Source: Schaalia dentiphila ATCC 17982
Lineage (GTDB): Bacteria; Actinomycetota; Actinomycetes; Actinomycetales; Actinomycetaceae
NCBI RefSeq assembly: GCF_000154225.1
Contig: NZ_DS264586.1
Coordinates: forward strand, 1,890,527 to 1,954,526
Reading direction: 5' to 3'
DNA: 64,000 nucleotides
Shown: positions 56,633-64,000 of the stretch, piece by piece
Layout of the letters: every line of letters begins with the position of its first letter
Position numbering within the stretch: the stretch's first letter is position 1
Made by a program: the position numbers and the translations under genes
The notes under the pieces: generated by a model
Seen by the model: the letters and a program-made list of their open reading frames with translations, nothing else
Database searches by the model: none
Told to the model about the DNA's origin: nothing

Positions 56633-56683
56633 GCCTCCACCCTGGCACGAATAGCCCTCGGTCGCCCGGTATCCGGACGAGGG

Positions 56684-58076
56684 TCAGAAGGACGAGGAGG
56701 TGTCGGCGACGAGTACCTGTCCGATGAGTGTGGTGAGGCGCGCCCGGGACTCGTCCGCGATTCGATCCAGCTCATTGAGAGCCTGAACCGGAGTGATGTC
56801 CGCGTACTCCAGGCTGACTCCAAGTCCGACGATGATGTCCCGCTGCTCGTTCGTCCAGCGGTTAAAGGCCTCCACCGCGTTCTTCACTTGATGTTTCTTG
56901 ACGCGGTTGCGCACCTTGACCGAGATGGAATCAGCCGCCGACAGGTCTTCGAAGACCGGTCCCACCTCGTTATCCCACAGGTCACGCCACCGTGGTGCCA
57001 GCGCATTAAAGTCGCGCGCGGCAAAGATCGCGTCATCGGCGGCCGACAGCAGCTCGATATCTTCGAGCAGTTCCTCTCGCTCGCTCGCCGCACCGGCGCT
57101 GAGAGATCCGAAGAACCCCGGGGACTTCAAAACGGCGACGCGCTCGCGCACCTTCTTGCGCTCCTGGTGAGCGCACCCGTAGCGCGCGGTCAGCCCCTTG
57201 CTGTAGTGCCCCGCATCGACGATAGAGTGGAAAGCACGTTCCACCTCCGAGCGACGCTCCTCCGTCTCTCCCCACGCCTCGGCAATACATTCGGAACTTT
57301 CTCGCACCGTCCGGCGCAGGCTATGCCCGCGCAGGAGGACGCCGATGCCCGTAAGCGAGACCAGCCATCCCGTCCAGTGGGGCCAGACGACTCTGTTCTT
57401 AATGCTGTAGCCTGCCTCGTTCGGAATATATGCGGCTGCCTTGGTGGCGGCCGCGACCATCCCCTGGCTCCAGCGGCCAGCGCGGAAGTCATCCTTCGCA
57501 GCGTCCTGGATCTCCTCTTGAACGAACAGCAACGGGGCAATGTCCTCGCCGAAGTACGTCCCCACCTTGCGGTGGGTGGGCGACAGCGACAGGATCAGGT
57601 AGCCGTCGGCCCACTTGTACCCATTGGGTGAGATCCACTCCTGGTGCCGCGCCCGCGCGTACTTTAGACCCAGCCCGAACCTGGCTGTGAAATCGCCCTG
57701 CCTGGTGCCGCGCCCGCGCGTACTTTAGCGTGGCCTCGTCAAGGTTGTCGTCCACAAGGTCATCCGTCGACAAGATGACGAGGTGGATGGGGCGGGTGAA
57801 CTTGACGTCACCGAGCGCGTCTGTCAACGGACGACCATCGATCGGCTCGAAGCTTCCCGTCTCGTCGTGTACCTCGACGGAAGGGGCGACAAGGTTGTTT
57901 GTCGGCACCGTGGGCCGGGTGTAGTCAACGAGCGCGGATACCAGCCACATGGGACCAACGAGTGCCATGATGACGCCCAGCAGGATCCGTCCCATCCCCA
58001 GGGCGGAGCGCTTCACGTCTCGTGCCGTCATGTGGCCACGTCCCTCGTTAGCCGATTCGGTGCCCGCGGAAGTCAT
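56684..58076 (-). pseudogene. membrane paralog B with TPM domain, frameshifted by a 61-bp insertion
   Basis: Read from ATG 58076 the frame gives a TM helix (MGRILLGVIMALVGPMWLVSALV), then an exterior region ending LKYARARHQ, after which it shifts frame and stops at 57489. The second part continues in another frame from copy 1 of a 28-bp repeat: HQEWISPNGYKWADGYLILS, THRKVGTYFGEDIAP, then a second TM region and the paralog helical domain to 56684. Removing the 61 bases between equivalent points of the two repeat copies restores one 443-codon frame. The restored exterior segment looks like a TPM domain (DGYLILSLSPTHRKVGTYFG, then AAKDDFRAGRWSQGM). It ends after LVADTSSSF, without the C-terminal domain of A and C. 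It could be a pseudogene or an off state. Confidence 0.75.
57640..57728. repeat. 28-bp direct repeats flanking 33 bp inside paralog B
   Basis: Bases 57640-57667 and 57701-57728 are identical over 28 bases (opening CCTGGTGCCGCGCCCGCGCG and closing TACTTTAG). Period is 61 bases, not a multiple of three, so one deletion or insertion toggles the reading frame of paralog B. The 33-base spacer occurs once. Confidence 0.85.
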
Positions 58077-58166
58077 GCATCCACTGTGTGACGGTCAGTC
58101 CTCATGCGCGCGCAGGCTCAGCACTCTGACGTCCGCGGAGACGAGAATGAGATGTCACCTGATCCC

Positions 58167-59342
58167 TCAGGTCGACACGAAGCCGCCGCCTTCCTCGTCC
58201 ACGTCGTCGCTCAGATATTGATCGAGATACATCGGCAGCAGATAGACGGACGAGCCGGTGGCCGTCAGGACACCGGTAGCTGGCGCCGGCAGTCCTTCCA
58301 GGTCGACGCCCGCGGAGTTTGCGGTCAGTCGAATCGTAGCCGCCGGGTTGTACTCGATGTCAGTGTCCGCGTCCTGGCTCCAATAGGCCGCGTCGTACTC
58401 CGCGTTCGCCGCGGTGAGCCTGATGCCCGCGCTCTTCCATCGCGCGTAGCGGTGCCGTCCCTGCGCCGAGGCATCGGTTGCGAGGGTTGCCTCGATGAGC
58501 TCCGCGGTGCGCACTCGCGCCTCGTTGGTGATCCGGTCAAGTTCTTCGAGGGCCTGAGCCGGGGCGATCTGCCCGCCCTCAAGGCGTGTCCCAAGTTCGT
58601 TCACCGAGTCCTTGTCATCCCCCACGCGCTCCCTGAAAGCCTCAATTTCCATCAGGATTCGCTGGTCCGTGTTGACACTTTCGAGGGTGTCTGCGACGTC
58701 GTCGAGTATGTCCAGATCTTCGATAATCGGGCCGACCTCCGTCTTCCACACGTCACGCCAGCCGGGCGCGAAGGCGAAGAAGTCGCGCGCAGCCATGATC
58801 GCGGCATCCGCGTCTGCCAGGCGTTCCATCCGCGCAAGGATCTCATCCCCCGCGCCCGCCGATGCCTCGCTGAGCGACGCAAAGAACCCCGGAGGCCTGT
58901 GCTCAACGATCCGAGCGCCAACCTTGACGCGTTCGGCTCGGGCACACTCGTGGCGCGCCGTCAGTCCGATCACGTAGTGACCTACGCCGACGAGCGTGGA
59001 AAACACGCGCTCAACCTCTGCCTGCTGGCTCTCCAAGGCCGCCCACTTCTCGGCGATCTCCGCCATCTTCTGACGCCCCGAGCGCCGCAGACCGGCGCCG
59101 CGCCACAGCACTCCGATTCCGCACAGCGCCATGACCCAGCTGGTCCAATTCGGCCAGCCCACAGCCTCCCCCATCCCGTGATGGGCCTGGTCATAGATGG
59201 CGATGGCCAACTGAAGGGGAGCCACCAGCAAGAGAAAGAGACCAAGAACGAGGCGCAGAAATCCGCGCACAGCACTCCAGGACCGACCCGATAACTCCCG
59301 TGTCGCCTGCGCATTGATCGAACTCGGCGCCATGTTCACCAT
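58167..59342 (-). CDS. membrane protein of unknown function, paralog A of the cluster
   Basis: About 391 residues from MVNMAPSSINAQATRELSGR. Two N-terminal helices (RLVLGLFLLLVAPLQLAIAI and SWVMALCGIGVLWRGAGL), a helical domain with WAALESQQAEVERVFSTL, GFFASLSEASAGAGDEI and GWRDVWKTEVGPIIEDL, LEELDRITNEAR, and a C-terminal domain with YNPAATIRLTANSAGVDLEG, closest to paralog C. ATG 59342 is preferred over an earlier start at 59447: the rho terminator (59402-59435) would fall in the longer reading, and a -10-like CAGACT ends six bases before 59342. Function unknown. Confidence 0.68.
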   Translation of the reverse strand: MVNMAPSSINAQATRELSGRSWSAVRGFLRLVLGLFLLLVAPLQLAIAIYDQAHHGMGEAVGWPNWTSWVMALCGIGVLWRGAGLRRSGRQKMAEIAEKWAALESQQAEVERVFSTLVGVGHYVIGLTARHECARAERVKVGARIVEHRPPGFFASLSEASAGAGDEILARMERLADADAAIMAARDFFAFAPGWRDVWKTEVGPIIEDLDILDDVADTLESVNTDQRILMEIEAFRERVGDDKDSVNELGTRLEGGQIAPAQALEELDRITNEARVRTAELIEATLATDASAQGRHRYARWKSAGIRLTAANAEYDAAYWSQDADTDIEYNPAATIRLTANSAGVDLEGLPAPATGVLTATGSSVYLLPMYLDQYLSDDVDEEGGGFVST

Positions 59343-59401
59343 GCCCCAAGTCTGACACAGTCCATCATCAGTTGTCCGGTACGAGGCGCGTACCGACAAG
59401 A

Positions 59402-59435
59402 AGCGGGGCGAGCGGCTCTCGCCACTCGCCCCGCT
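59402..59435 (-). terminator. terminator of rho
   Basis: Perfect 11-bp stem AGCGGGGCGAG/CTCGCCCCGCT with a 12-base loop, 13 bases past the rho stop. Confidence 0.75.
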
Positions 59436-59447
59436 CTCACCCGCCAA

Positions 59448-61181
59448 TCACTCGGAGGGCGTCGTCTTCTGGATGAGCATGAGGAACTCAGCGTTGGACT
59501 GGGTTTCCTTGAGCTTGTCGAGGACCAGCTCAAGGCCCTGCTGCTGGTCGAGGGTACCCAGGACGCGGCGGAGCCTCCACATGATGCGCAGCTCCTCGGG
59601 CTTGAAGAGCAGCTCCTCGCGACGGGTGCCCGACGCGTTGAGATCGATTGCGGGGAAGATGCGGCGCTCGGCGAGCTGACGCGACAGACGCAGCTCCATG
59701 TTGCCGGTGCCCTTGAACTCCTCGAAGATGACCTCGTCCATCTTCGAACCCGTCTCCACCAGCGCGGAGGCGATGATCGTCAGCGAGCCACCCTCGGAGA
59801 TGTTGCGGGCGGCGCCGAAGAACTTCTTGGGCGGGTACAGCGCGGACGCGTCGACGCCACCGGAGAGGATACGGCCCGAGGCGGGCGCAGCCAGGTTGTA
59901 GGCGCGCGACAGACGCGTGAGCGAGTCGAGGAGGACGACGACATCCTGGCCCAGCTCGACGAGGCGCTTGGCGCGCTCGATCGCGAGCTCGGCGACGGTC
60001 GTGTGGTCCGATGCGGGACGGTCGAAGGTGGAGGCGATGACCTCACCCTTGACGATCGAGCGCATGTCGGTGACCTCTTCGGGGCGCTCGTCCACCAGGA
60101 CGACCATGAGGTGCACCTCGGGGTTGTTCAGCTCAATGGCCTTGGCCATCTGCTGGATAACCATCGTCTTACCGGCCTTGGGCGGGGAGACGATGAGGCC
60201 ACGCTGGCCCTTGCCGACGGGGGCGACCAGGTCGATGACGCGCGGCGTGTAGGCCTTGGGAGAGGTCTCCATGCGCAGCTGCTCGGAGGGGTAGACCGGG
60301 GTCAGCTTGCCGAACTCGCGGCGCGCCTGTGCCTGCTCGATGGTCATGCCGTTGACGGAGTCAACGCGCACGAGGGCGTTGTACTTCTGGCGCTGACGCT
60401 CGCCCTCGCGGGGCAGGCGCACGGCACCGGCGACCGCGTCACCGGCGCGCAGGCCCCAGCGGCGCACGTTGCCGAGCGTCACGTAGACGTCGTTCGGGCC
60501 GGGCAGGTAGCCGGAGGTACGCACGAATGCGTGGTTTTCCTGGATGTCGAGGATGCCGGCGATCGGCGCGAGGTTGTCCTCGCCGCCGCGCGCGGGGCGG
60601 GCTTCACGGTTCTCACGACCCTCGCCACGGTTCTCACGATTCTCACGGCCCTCGCCACGGTTCTCACGGTTCTCGCGGTCACGACGACCACGGCGGCCGC
60701 GCTCACGGCGGGGGCGACGCGCCTCGGTGTCATCGCCGTCGGGCAGCTCGATGTTCAGGACGGTCTCGACGACGGTCGTGTCGGGCTCCGGACTGGGCTC
60801 GGTGCGCTCGGCGGCCGGCAGGGGCAGGTCGAGGGTGACGTGCGCGGGCTCGACGGCGCCCTGGCTCACCGCGCGGCGGCGGCGAGAGCGCCGCGGAGCC
60901 TCGGCCGGCGTGTCGGAGGCAGAAGCCTGCTCAACCGACTTTTCGGCGGCCGGCTTCTCAGCCTTGTCAGCCTTCTTCTCAGACGAGGCAGCGGCTTCCT
61001 TGCGGGGAGCCTTTTCCTGCGGGGTCGAGGCGCCGGCGCCGTTGCTCAGCAGCTCGATCAGCTGGGACTTACGAAGCTGGGAGATGCCCTTGAGGCCGCG
61101 GGAGGCGGCCAGAGCCTTCAGCTCAGGCAGCTTCATCGCCGACAGCGACGCGGTCGTCTCGGCGGAGGTTTCGTTGCTCAC
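59448..61181 (-). CDS. rho: transcription termination factor Rho
   Basis: Hexameric RNA helicase ending transcription. About 577 residues; GTG at 61181 has AAGGA seven bases upstream and gives the Rho N-terminal domain start ([20 protein letters not shown]). A long disordered, charged insertion (~residues 50-215) with [24 protein letters not shown] repeats separates it from the RNA-binding CSD ([21 protein letters not shown]). Walker A is [14 protein letters not shown]-loop and R-loop are intact ([20 protein letters not shown]). A ~140-base leader precedes it, following the thrB hairpin. Confidence 0.95.
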   Translation of the reverse strand: MSNETSAETTASLSAMKLPELKALAASRGLKGISQLRKSQLIELLSNGAGASTPQEKAPRKEAAASSEKKADKAEKPAAEKSVEQASASDTPAEAPRRSRRRRAVSQGAVEPAHVTLDLPLPAAERTEPSPEPDTTVVETVLNIELPDGDDTEARRPRRERGRRGRRDRENRENRGEGRENRENRGEGRENREARPARGGEDNLAPIAGILDIQENHAFVRTSGYLPGPNDVYVTLGNVRRWGLRAGDAVAGAVRLPREGERQRQKYNALVRVDSVNGMTIEQAQARREFGKLTPVYPSEQLRMETSPKAYTPRVIDLVAPVGKGQRGLIVSPPKAGKTMVIQQMAKAIELNNPEVHLMVVLVDERPEEVTDMRSIVKGEVIASTFDRPASDHTTVAELAIERAKRLVELGQDVVVLLDSLTRLSRAYNLAAPASGRILSGGVDASALYPPKKFFGAARNISEGGSLTIIASALVETGSKMDEVIFEEFKGTGNMELRLSRQLAERRIFPAIDLNASGTRREELLFKPEELRIMWRLRRVLGTLDQQQGLELVLDKLKETQSNAEFLMLIQKTTPSE

Positions 61182-61334
61182 GAAGTGATCCTTACTGGAA
61201 TGCGCCCACAGCGGGCGAGGTGATTGCTCAAGCACATGAAAAAGCTTGATCAGGAAGATGCGCAAAAGAGGCACATCGCGAAGGCCGAAGTCGAACATTC
61301 GTCTCGACCTGAAAAAAATATAGCAAGACCGCGA

Positions 61335-61360
61335 GCCCGCTGTCGATCAGACAGCAGGGC
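61335..61360 (-). terminator. terminator of thrB
   Basis: Stem GCCC-G-CTGTC/GACAG-CA-GGGC with a five-base loop, 39 bases after the thrB stop; a TATATTTTTTT run follows on the minus strand, which could also hold the rho -10 (TATATT, 61322-61317). Confidence 0.6.
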
Positions 61361-61398
61361 TGGCGGTGCTTGCGCAGAACCTCACAGCGCGTAAACGC

Positions 61399-62364
61399 TC
61401 AGAATTCCACCTTCGAGAGGCTTCCGCGGGTGATCTGCGCACCCTGGGGGGCCACCCCCATCGGGACGACTCGCCACCCGGCAGCCGCGGCATCCCGGCA
61501 GATGTCGGCGCCGACGGACTCCAGGGAGAGGACCGTCGGGCCCGCGCCGGAGACGACGGCGGCAAAGCCAGCGCCGCGCAGCCAATCGACGAGGGCGAGG
61601 GAGGGCTCCATCGCGGCCCGACGCTGCTCCTGATGCAGGCGATCGCGCGTGGCCTCCATGAGGAGTGCGTGCAGGTCCGCTCCTCCGCCCGCCTGTGCGT
61701 TGCCCGAGAGCACGGCGGCCAGCAGAGCGCCGCGAGCAACGTTGAAGCTCGCGTCGCCGTGGGGCACGGTCGCGGGCAGCGCGGCACGCGCGGCGGCGGT
61801 ACGCAGCTCGAAGTCGGGGATGAAGGCGACCGGGCTAATGCCCTCGGGTGGAGTCAGGCGAACGCTGCCAACCTCGGACCTCTCGTCATTCATCCACGAC
61901 ACGGTCGCGCCGCCGAAGACGGCGGGAGCCACGTTGTCAGGGTGCCCCTCCATCTGCGAGCCAATCTCGAGGATCTCCCGGCGGCCGAGCACGTCGGCGT
62001 CACCGATGAGGGCACGCGCCAGCGTCACGCCGGCGACGATCGCGCTCGCAGAGGAACCCAGGCCTCGGGAATGGGGGATGCGATTCGTGCAGTGCATACG
62101 CACGCCAACCTGGGGCGCGCCGACGCGGTCGAGCGCGAGGCGCAGGGCGCGCACGACGAGGTTGTCCTCGCCCTGCTCAACGTTTCCGGCTCCCTCGCCC
62201 TCAACGACGACCGAGGTCGCCCCCGTCGTCGCGTGGACCGACACCTCGTCCCACAGGTCGAGAGCCAGACCCATGGAGTCGAATCCGGGGCCGAGGTTCG
62301 CGCTGGTCGCGGGAACCTTCACCGCGACGAAGTCATCACGCAGGCGCACGTCACTCACCCTCAA
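61399..62364 (-). CDS. thrB: homoserine kinase
   Basis: GHMP kinase phosphorylating homoserine on the way to threonine. The 321-residue protein has the early VKVPATSANLGPGFDSMGLAL and the ATP loop PHSRGLGSSASAIVAGV. Its start overlaps the hom stop by 14 bases. thrC, which usually sits between hom and thrB in actinobacteria, is absent here. Confidence 0.95.
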   Translation of the reverse strand: MRVSDVRLRDDFVAVKVPATSANLGPGFDSMGLALDLWDEVSVHATTGATSVVVEGEGAGNVEQGEDNLVVRALRLALDRVGAPQVGVRMHCTNRIPHSRGLGSSASAIVAGVTLARALIGDADVLGRREILEIGSQMEGHPDNVAPAVFGGATVSWMNDERSEVGSVRLTPPEGISPVAFIPDFELRTAAARAALPATVPHGDASFNVARGALLAAVLSGNAQAGGGADLHALLMEATRDRLHQEQRRAAMEPSLALVDWLRGAGFAAVVSGAGPTVLSLESVGADICRDAAAAGWRVVPMGVAPQGAQITRGSLSKVEF

Positions 62365-63658
62365 CGCGGATCGTGGAGGTCACTTCACGCACGGCGTCAG
62401 ACACGGACAGCGCACGGGCGACGGCGCGCAGGTCGGCCTCGCGGGCGCGGTGGCTGGTCACGACGATGACGCAGGCGCCGGGCACCTCGTCGTTGCGCTG
62501 GTGCACGGACTGGATCGAGACGCCGTGGCGGGCGAAGATTCCGGCAACGTCGGACAGGACGCCGAGGCGGTCCTCGACCTGGAGGCGGATCTGGTAGCGC
62601 GTGTACGTCGAGCCGGGATCGAGGATCGGCAGGTGGGCGTAGACCGACTCACGCGGGGCATGCCCGCCGAAGGCGCGGTGGTGCGCCGCAGCGACGAGGT
62701 CCGACAGAACAGCCGAGGCCGTGGGAGCGCCGCCCGCACCCTGGCCGTAGAACATGAGACGACCCGCGGCCTCGCCCTCAACGAGGATCGCGTTGAAAGC
62801 GCCGTCGACAGAAGCGAGAGGATGATCGGAGGGGACCTGGACGGGGTGGACGCGCATGGCGACGCCCTCGCGACCATCCTCGCCGATGCGACGCTCGGCA
62901 ATAGCCAGGAGCTTGATGGTGTGGCCGACACGAGCGGCCTCCTCCATGTCTTCCTTGGTGATGCTGGAGATACCCTCGACGGCGACGTCGTCAATGCCGA
63001 CGCGCGTGTGGAAGGCCAGGGAGGCCAGGATGGAGCACTTGGCGGCGGCGTCGAAACCCTCGACGTCCGCGGTGGGGTCGGCTTCGGCAAAACCAAGGTC
63101 CTGCGCCTGCTTGAGAGCATCCTCGTAGCTCAGCCCCTTGGTGCTCATCGCGTCCAGGATGAAGTTCGTCGTGCCGTTGACGATGCCCATGACGGTCGTA
63201 ATGCGGTCGCCGGCGAGGGACTCGCGCAGGCCGTACACGACGGGGACGGCACCCGCGACGGCCGCCTCGTAGTAGAGGTCGGCACCGTTGGACGCGGCGG
63301 CCTCGTACAGCTCGGGACCGTGCGCAGCCAGGAGCGCCTTGTTGCCGGTGACGACCGAGATGCCCTGGTTGAGGGCGCGCAGCACGAGGGTGCGCGCAGG
63401 TTCGATGCCGCCGATCAGCTCGACGACGAGATCCATGTTGTCGATCGCCTCAGCCGGGTCGTTCGTCAGCAGCTCGCGGTCGATCGGAGCGTCACGCGGG
63501 GCATCCACATTGCGGACGAGGACGCGGCGCACCTCCATCTCCGCGCCCGAGCGAGCGGCGAAATCCTCGCGACTTGACTGAAGAATGCGAACGACCTGGC
63601 TACCGACAGTTCCGGCTCCAAGAACGCCAACTCCAAGGACAGGACGGGGTGCAGACAT
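62351..63658 (-). CDS. hom: homoserine dehydrogenase
   Basis: NAD(P)-dependent reduction of aspartate semialdehyde to homoserine, the branch to Met and Thr. 435 residues: dinucleotide motif VGVLGAGTVGSQVVRIL, catalytic region LYYEAAVAGAVPVVYGLRES, GIVNGTTNFILDAM, and a C-terminal ACT domain (IRLQVEDRLGVLSDVAGIFARHGVSI) for threonine feedback. AAAGGAG precedes the ATG. It feeds both metE/metF and thrB/ilvA in this window. Confidence 0.96.
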   Translation of the reverse strand: MSAPRPVLGVGVLGAGTVGSQVVRILQSSREDFAARSGAEMEVRRVLVRNVDAPRDAPIDRELLTNDPAEAIDNMDLVVELIGGIEPARTLVLRALNQGISVVTGNKALLAAHGPELYEAAASNGADLYYEAAVAGAVPVVYGLRESLAGDRITTVMGIVNGTTNFILDAMSTKGLSYEDALKQAQDLGFAEADPTADVEGFDAAAKCSILASLAFHTRVGIDDVAVEGISSITKEDMEEAARVGHTIKLLAIAERRIGEDGREGVAMRVHPVQVPSDHPLASVDGAFNAILVEGEAAGRLMFYGQGAGGAPTASAVLSDLVAAAHHRAFGGHAPRESVYAHLPILDPGSTYTRYQIRLQVEDRLGVLSDVAGIFARHGVSIQSVHQRNDEVPGACVIVVTSHRAREADLRAVARALSVSDAVREVTSTIRVEGE

Positions 63659-63747
63659 AGGACTTTATCTCCTTTGTGGGACGGGCACTGATACCAGTGT
63701 AGGCGGTCAAAGCCCCTCCCCTCTCTTAAGGACCTTGGTCCCACAAT

Positions 63748-63812
63748 TTGACCGACAAAAACTTTGGGCCCATATCCTGAGACACAGAACATAGACTGTC
63801 GGTCGATATGGG
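63748..63812 (+). promoter_or_regulatory. interleaved inverted repeats in the pflB upstream region
   Basis: Two stems overlap in an A-B-A'-B' order: TTGACCGACA (63748-63757) pairs with TGTCGGTCGA (63797-63806), and CCCATATC (63769-63776) pairs with GATATGGG (63805-63812). They form a pseudoknot topology or two alternative hairpins. TTGACC with TATCCT (63773-63778, spacing 19) could be the promoter, in which case these are DNA operator half-sites. The 274-bp gap also holds GGACCTTGGTCC (63730-63741) and GGAGC-TTC-GCTCC (63872-63884). Confidence 0.5.
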
Positions 63813-63932
63813 TTGTCGAGACCCCCCAAACCGTAGGACAATGGGCCTAAGCGTTGGAATCCGACGCACATGGAGCTTCGCTCCGAACATACCGTCCCCA
63901 CAACGGGATACGGACATCCGAGAAGAGGAAGA

Positions 63933-64000
63933 ATGACGACAGCAGACCAGAAGGCCTGGGAAGGTTTCGCAAAGGGTAACTGGTGCGATGAAATCGACGT
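63933..64000 (+). CDS. pflB: pyruvate formate-lyase, N-terminal fragment (3' end outside window)
   Basis: Glycyl-radical enzyme cleaving pyruvate and CoA to acetyl-CoA and formate under anaerobic conditions. Only 22 full codons are present: MTTADQKAWEGFAKGNWCDE, of which WEGFAKGNW is the family N-terminal signature. AAGAGGAAGA precedes the ATG. Its presence supports a fermentative, facultatively anaerobic host. Confidence 0.85.
   Translation, partial: MTTADQKAWEGFAKGNWCDEID

Noticed and set aside
57640..57728. Two 28-bp repeats around a 33-bp spacer, the spacing of a type I-E CRISPR unit.
   Set aside because: Only two repeats, located inside a coding gene whose reading frame includes the repeat as ordinary codons; no cas genes nearby and the repeat is not palindromic like I-E repeats.

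Overview
The window is about 64 kb of a high-GC chromosome from an actinobacterium, most likely an oral-type Actinomyces/Schaalia. This rests on GC-rich third positions, an actinobacterial gene order (hom-thrB-rho-rpmE-prfA-prmC-sua5-rfe-atpI-atpBEFHAGDC-DUF2550-nucS), a NucS mismatch endonuclease, a GlgE maltosyltransferase, and the start of a pyruvate formate-lyase gene typical of a fermentative facultative anaerobe. The genus is inference; no rRNA is present.

Layout. 0-6 kb: 3' part of ilvA, a lone winged-helix regulator, then metF-metE preceded by a candidate Met/Cys leader peptide. 6-18 kb: a small HTH gene running into a tRNA-Arg, a Kef-type antiporter, rpmF, an IMPACT protein, cysK, cysE, an acetyltransferase, nei, leuS, a HIT protein, a DtxR-type regulator, two identical tRNA-Lys genes and about 1 kb of repeat-rich non-coding DNA. 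18-28 kb: an ABC transporter, two paralogous membrane proteins of unknown role, bcp, tRNA-Leu and an etfB-etfA-cysteine desulfurase-mnmA operon. 28-36 kb: glycogen/maltosyl genes glgX, glgE and glgB, with trpS and a small membrane protein between. 36-43 kb: a thioredoxin-fold/TPR protein, a lipoprotein-membrane protein pair, nagA, a winged-helix protein and nucS. 43-51 kb: a complete F1Fo ATP synthase operon. 51-64 kb: undecaprenyl-phosphate sugar transferase, TsaC, PrmC, RF1, L31, then a lineage-specific insertion of three paralogous membrane genes (the middle one frameshifted), then rho, thrB, hom and the first codons of pflB.

How it fits together. The core is housekeeping: sulfur amino acids (metF, metE, cysK, cysE, cysteine desulfurase), aspartate-family synthesis (hom, thrB, ilvA), translation and release (leuS, trpS, prfA/prmC, L31, L32, tRNAs), glycogen metabolism and energy coupling. 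The accessory signals are: the three-gene paralog cluster breaking the conserved rho-rpmE neighbourhood, with a 61-bp insertion bounded by 28-bp direct repeats that shuts the middle gene; a roughly 20-bp periodic array and a CGGATAGGTT repeat family in non-coding DNA; a leader peptide with two Met-Cys pairs before metF; structured leaders before rpmE and pflB; and several -10 hexamers placed exactly for leaderless transcription.
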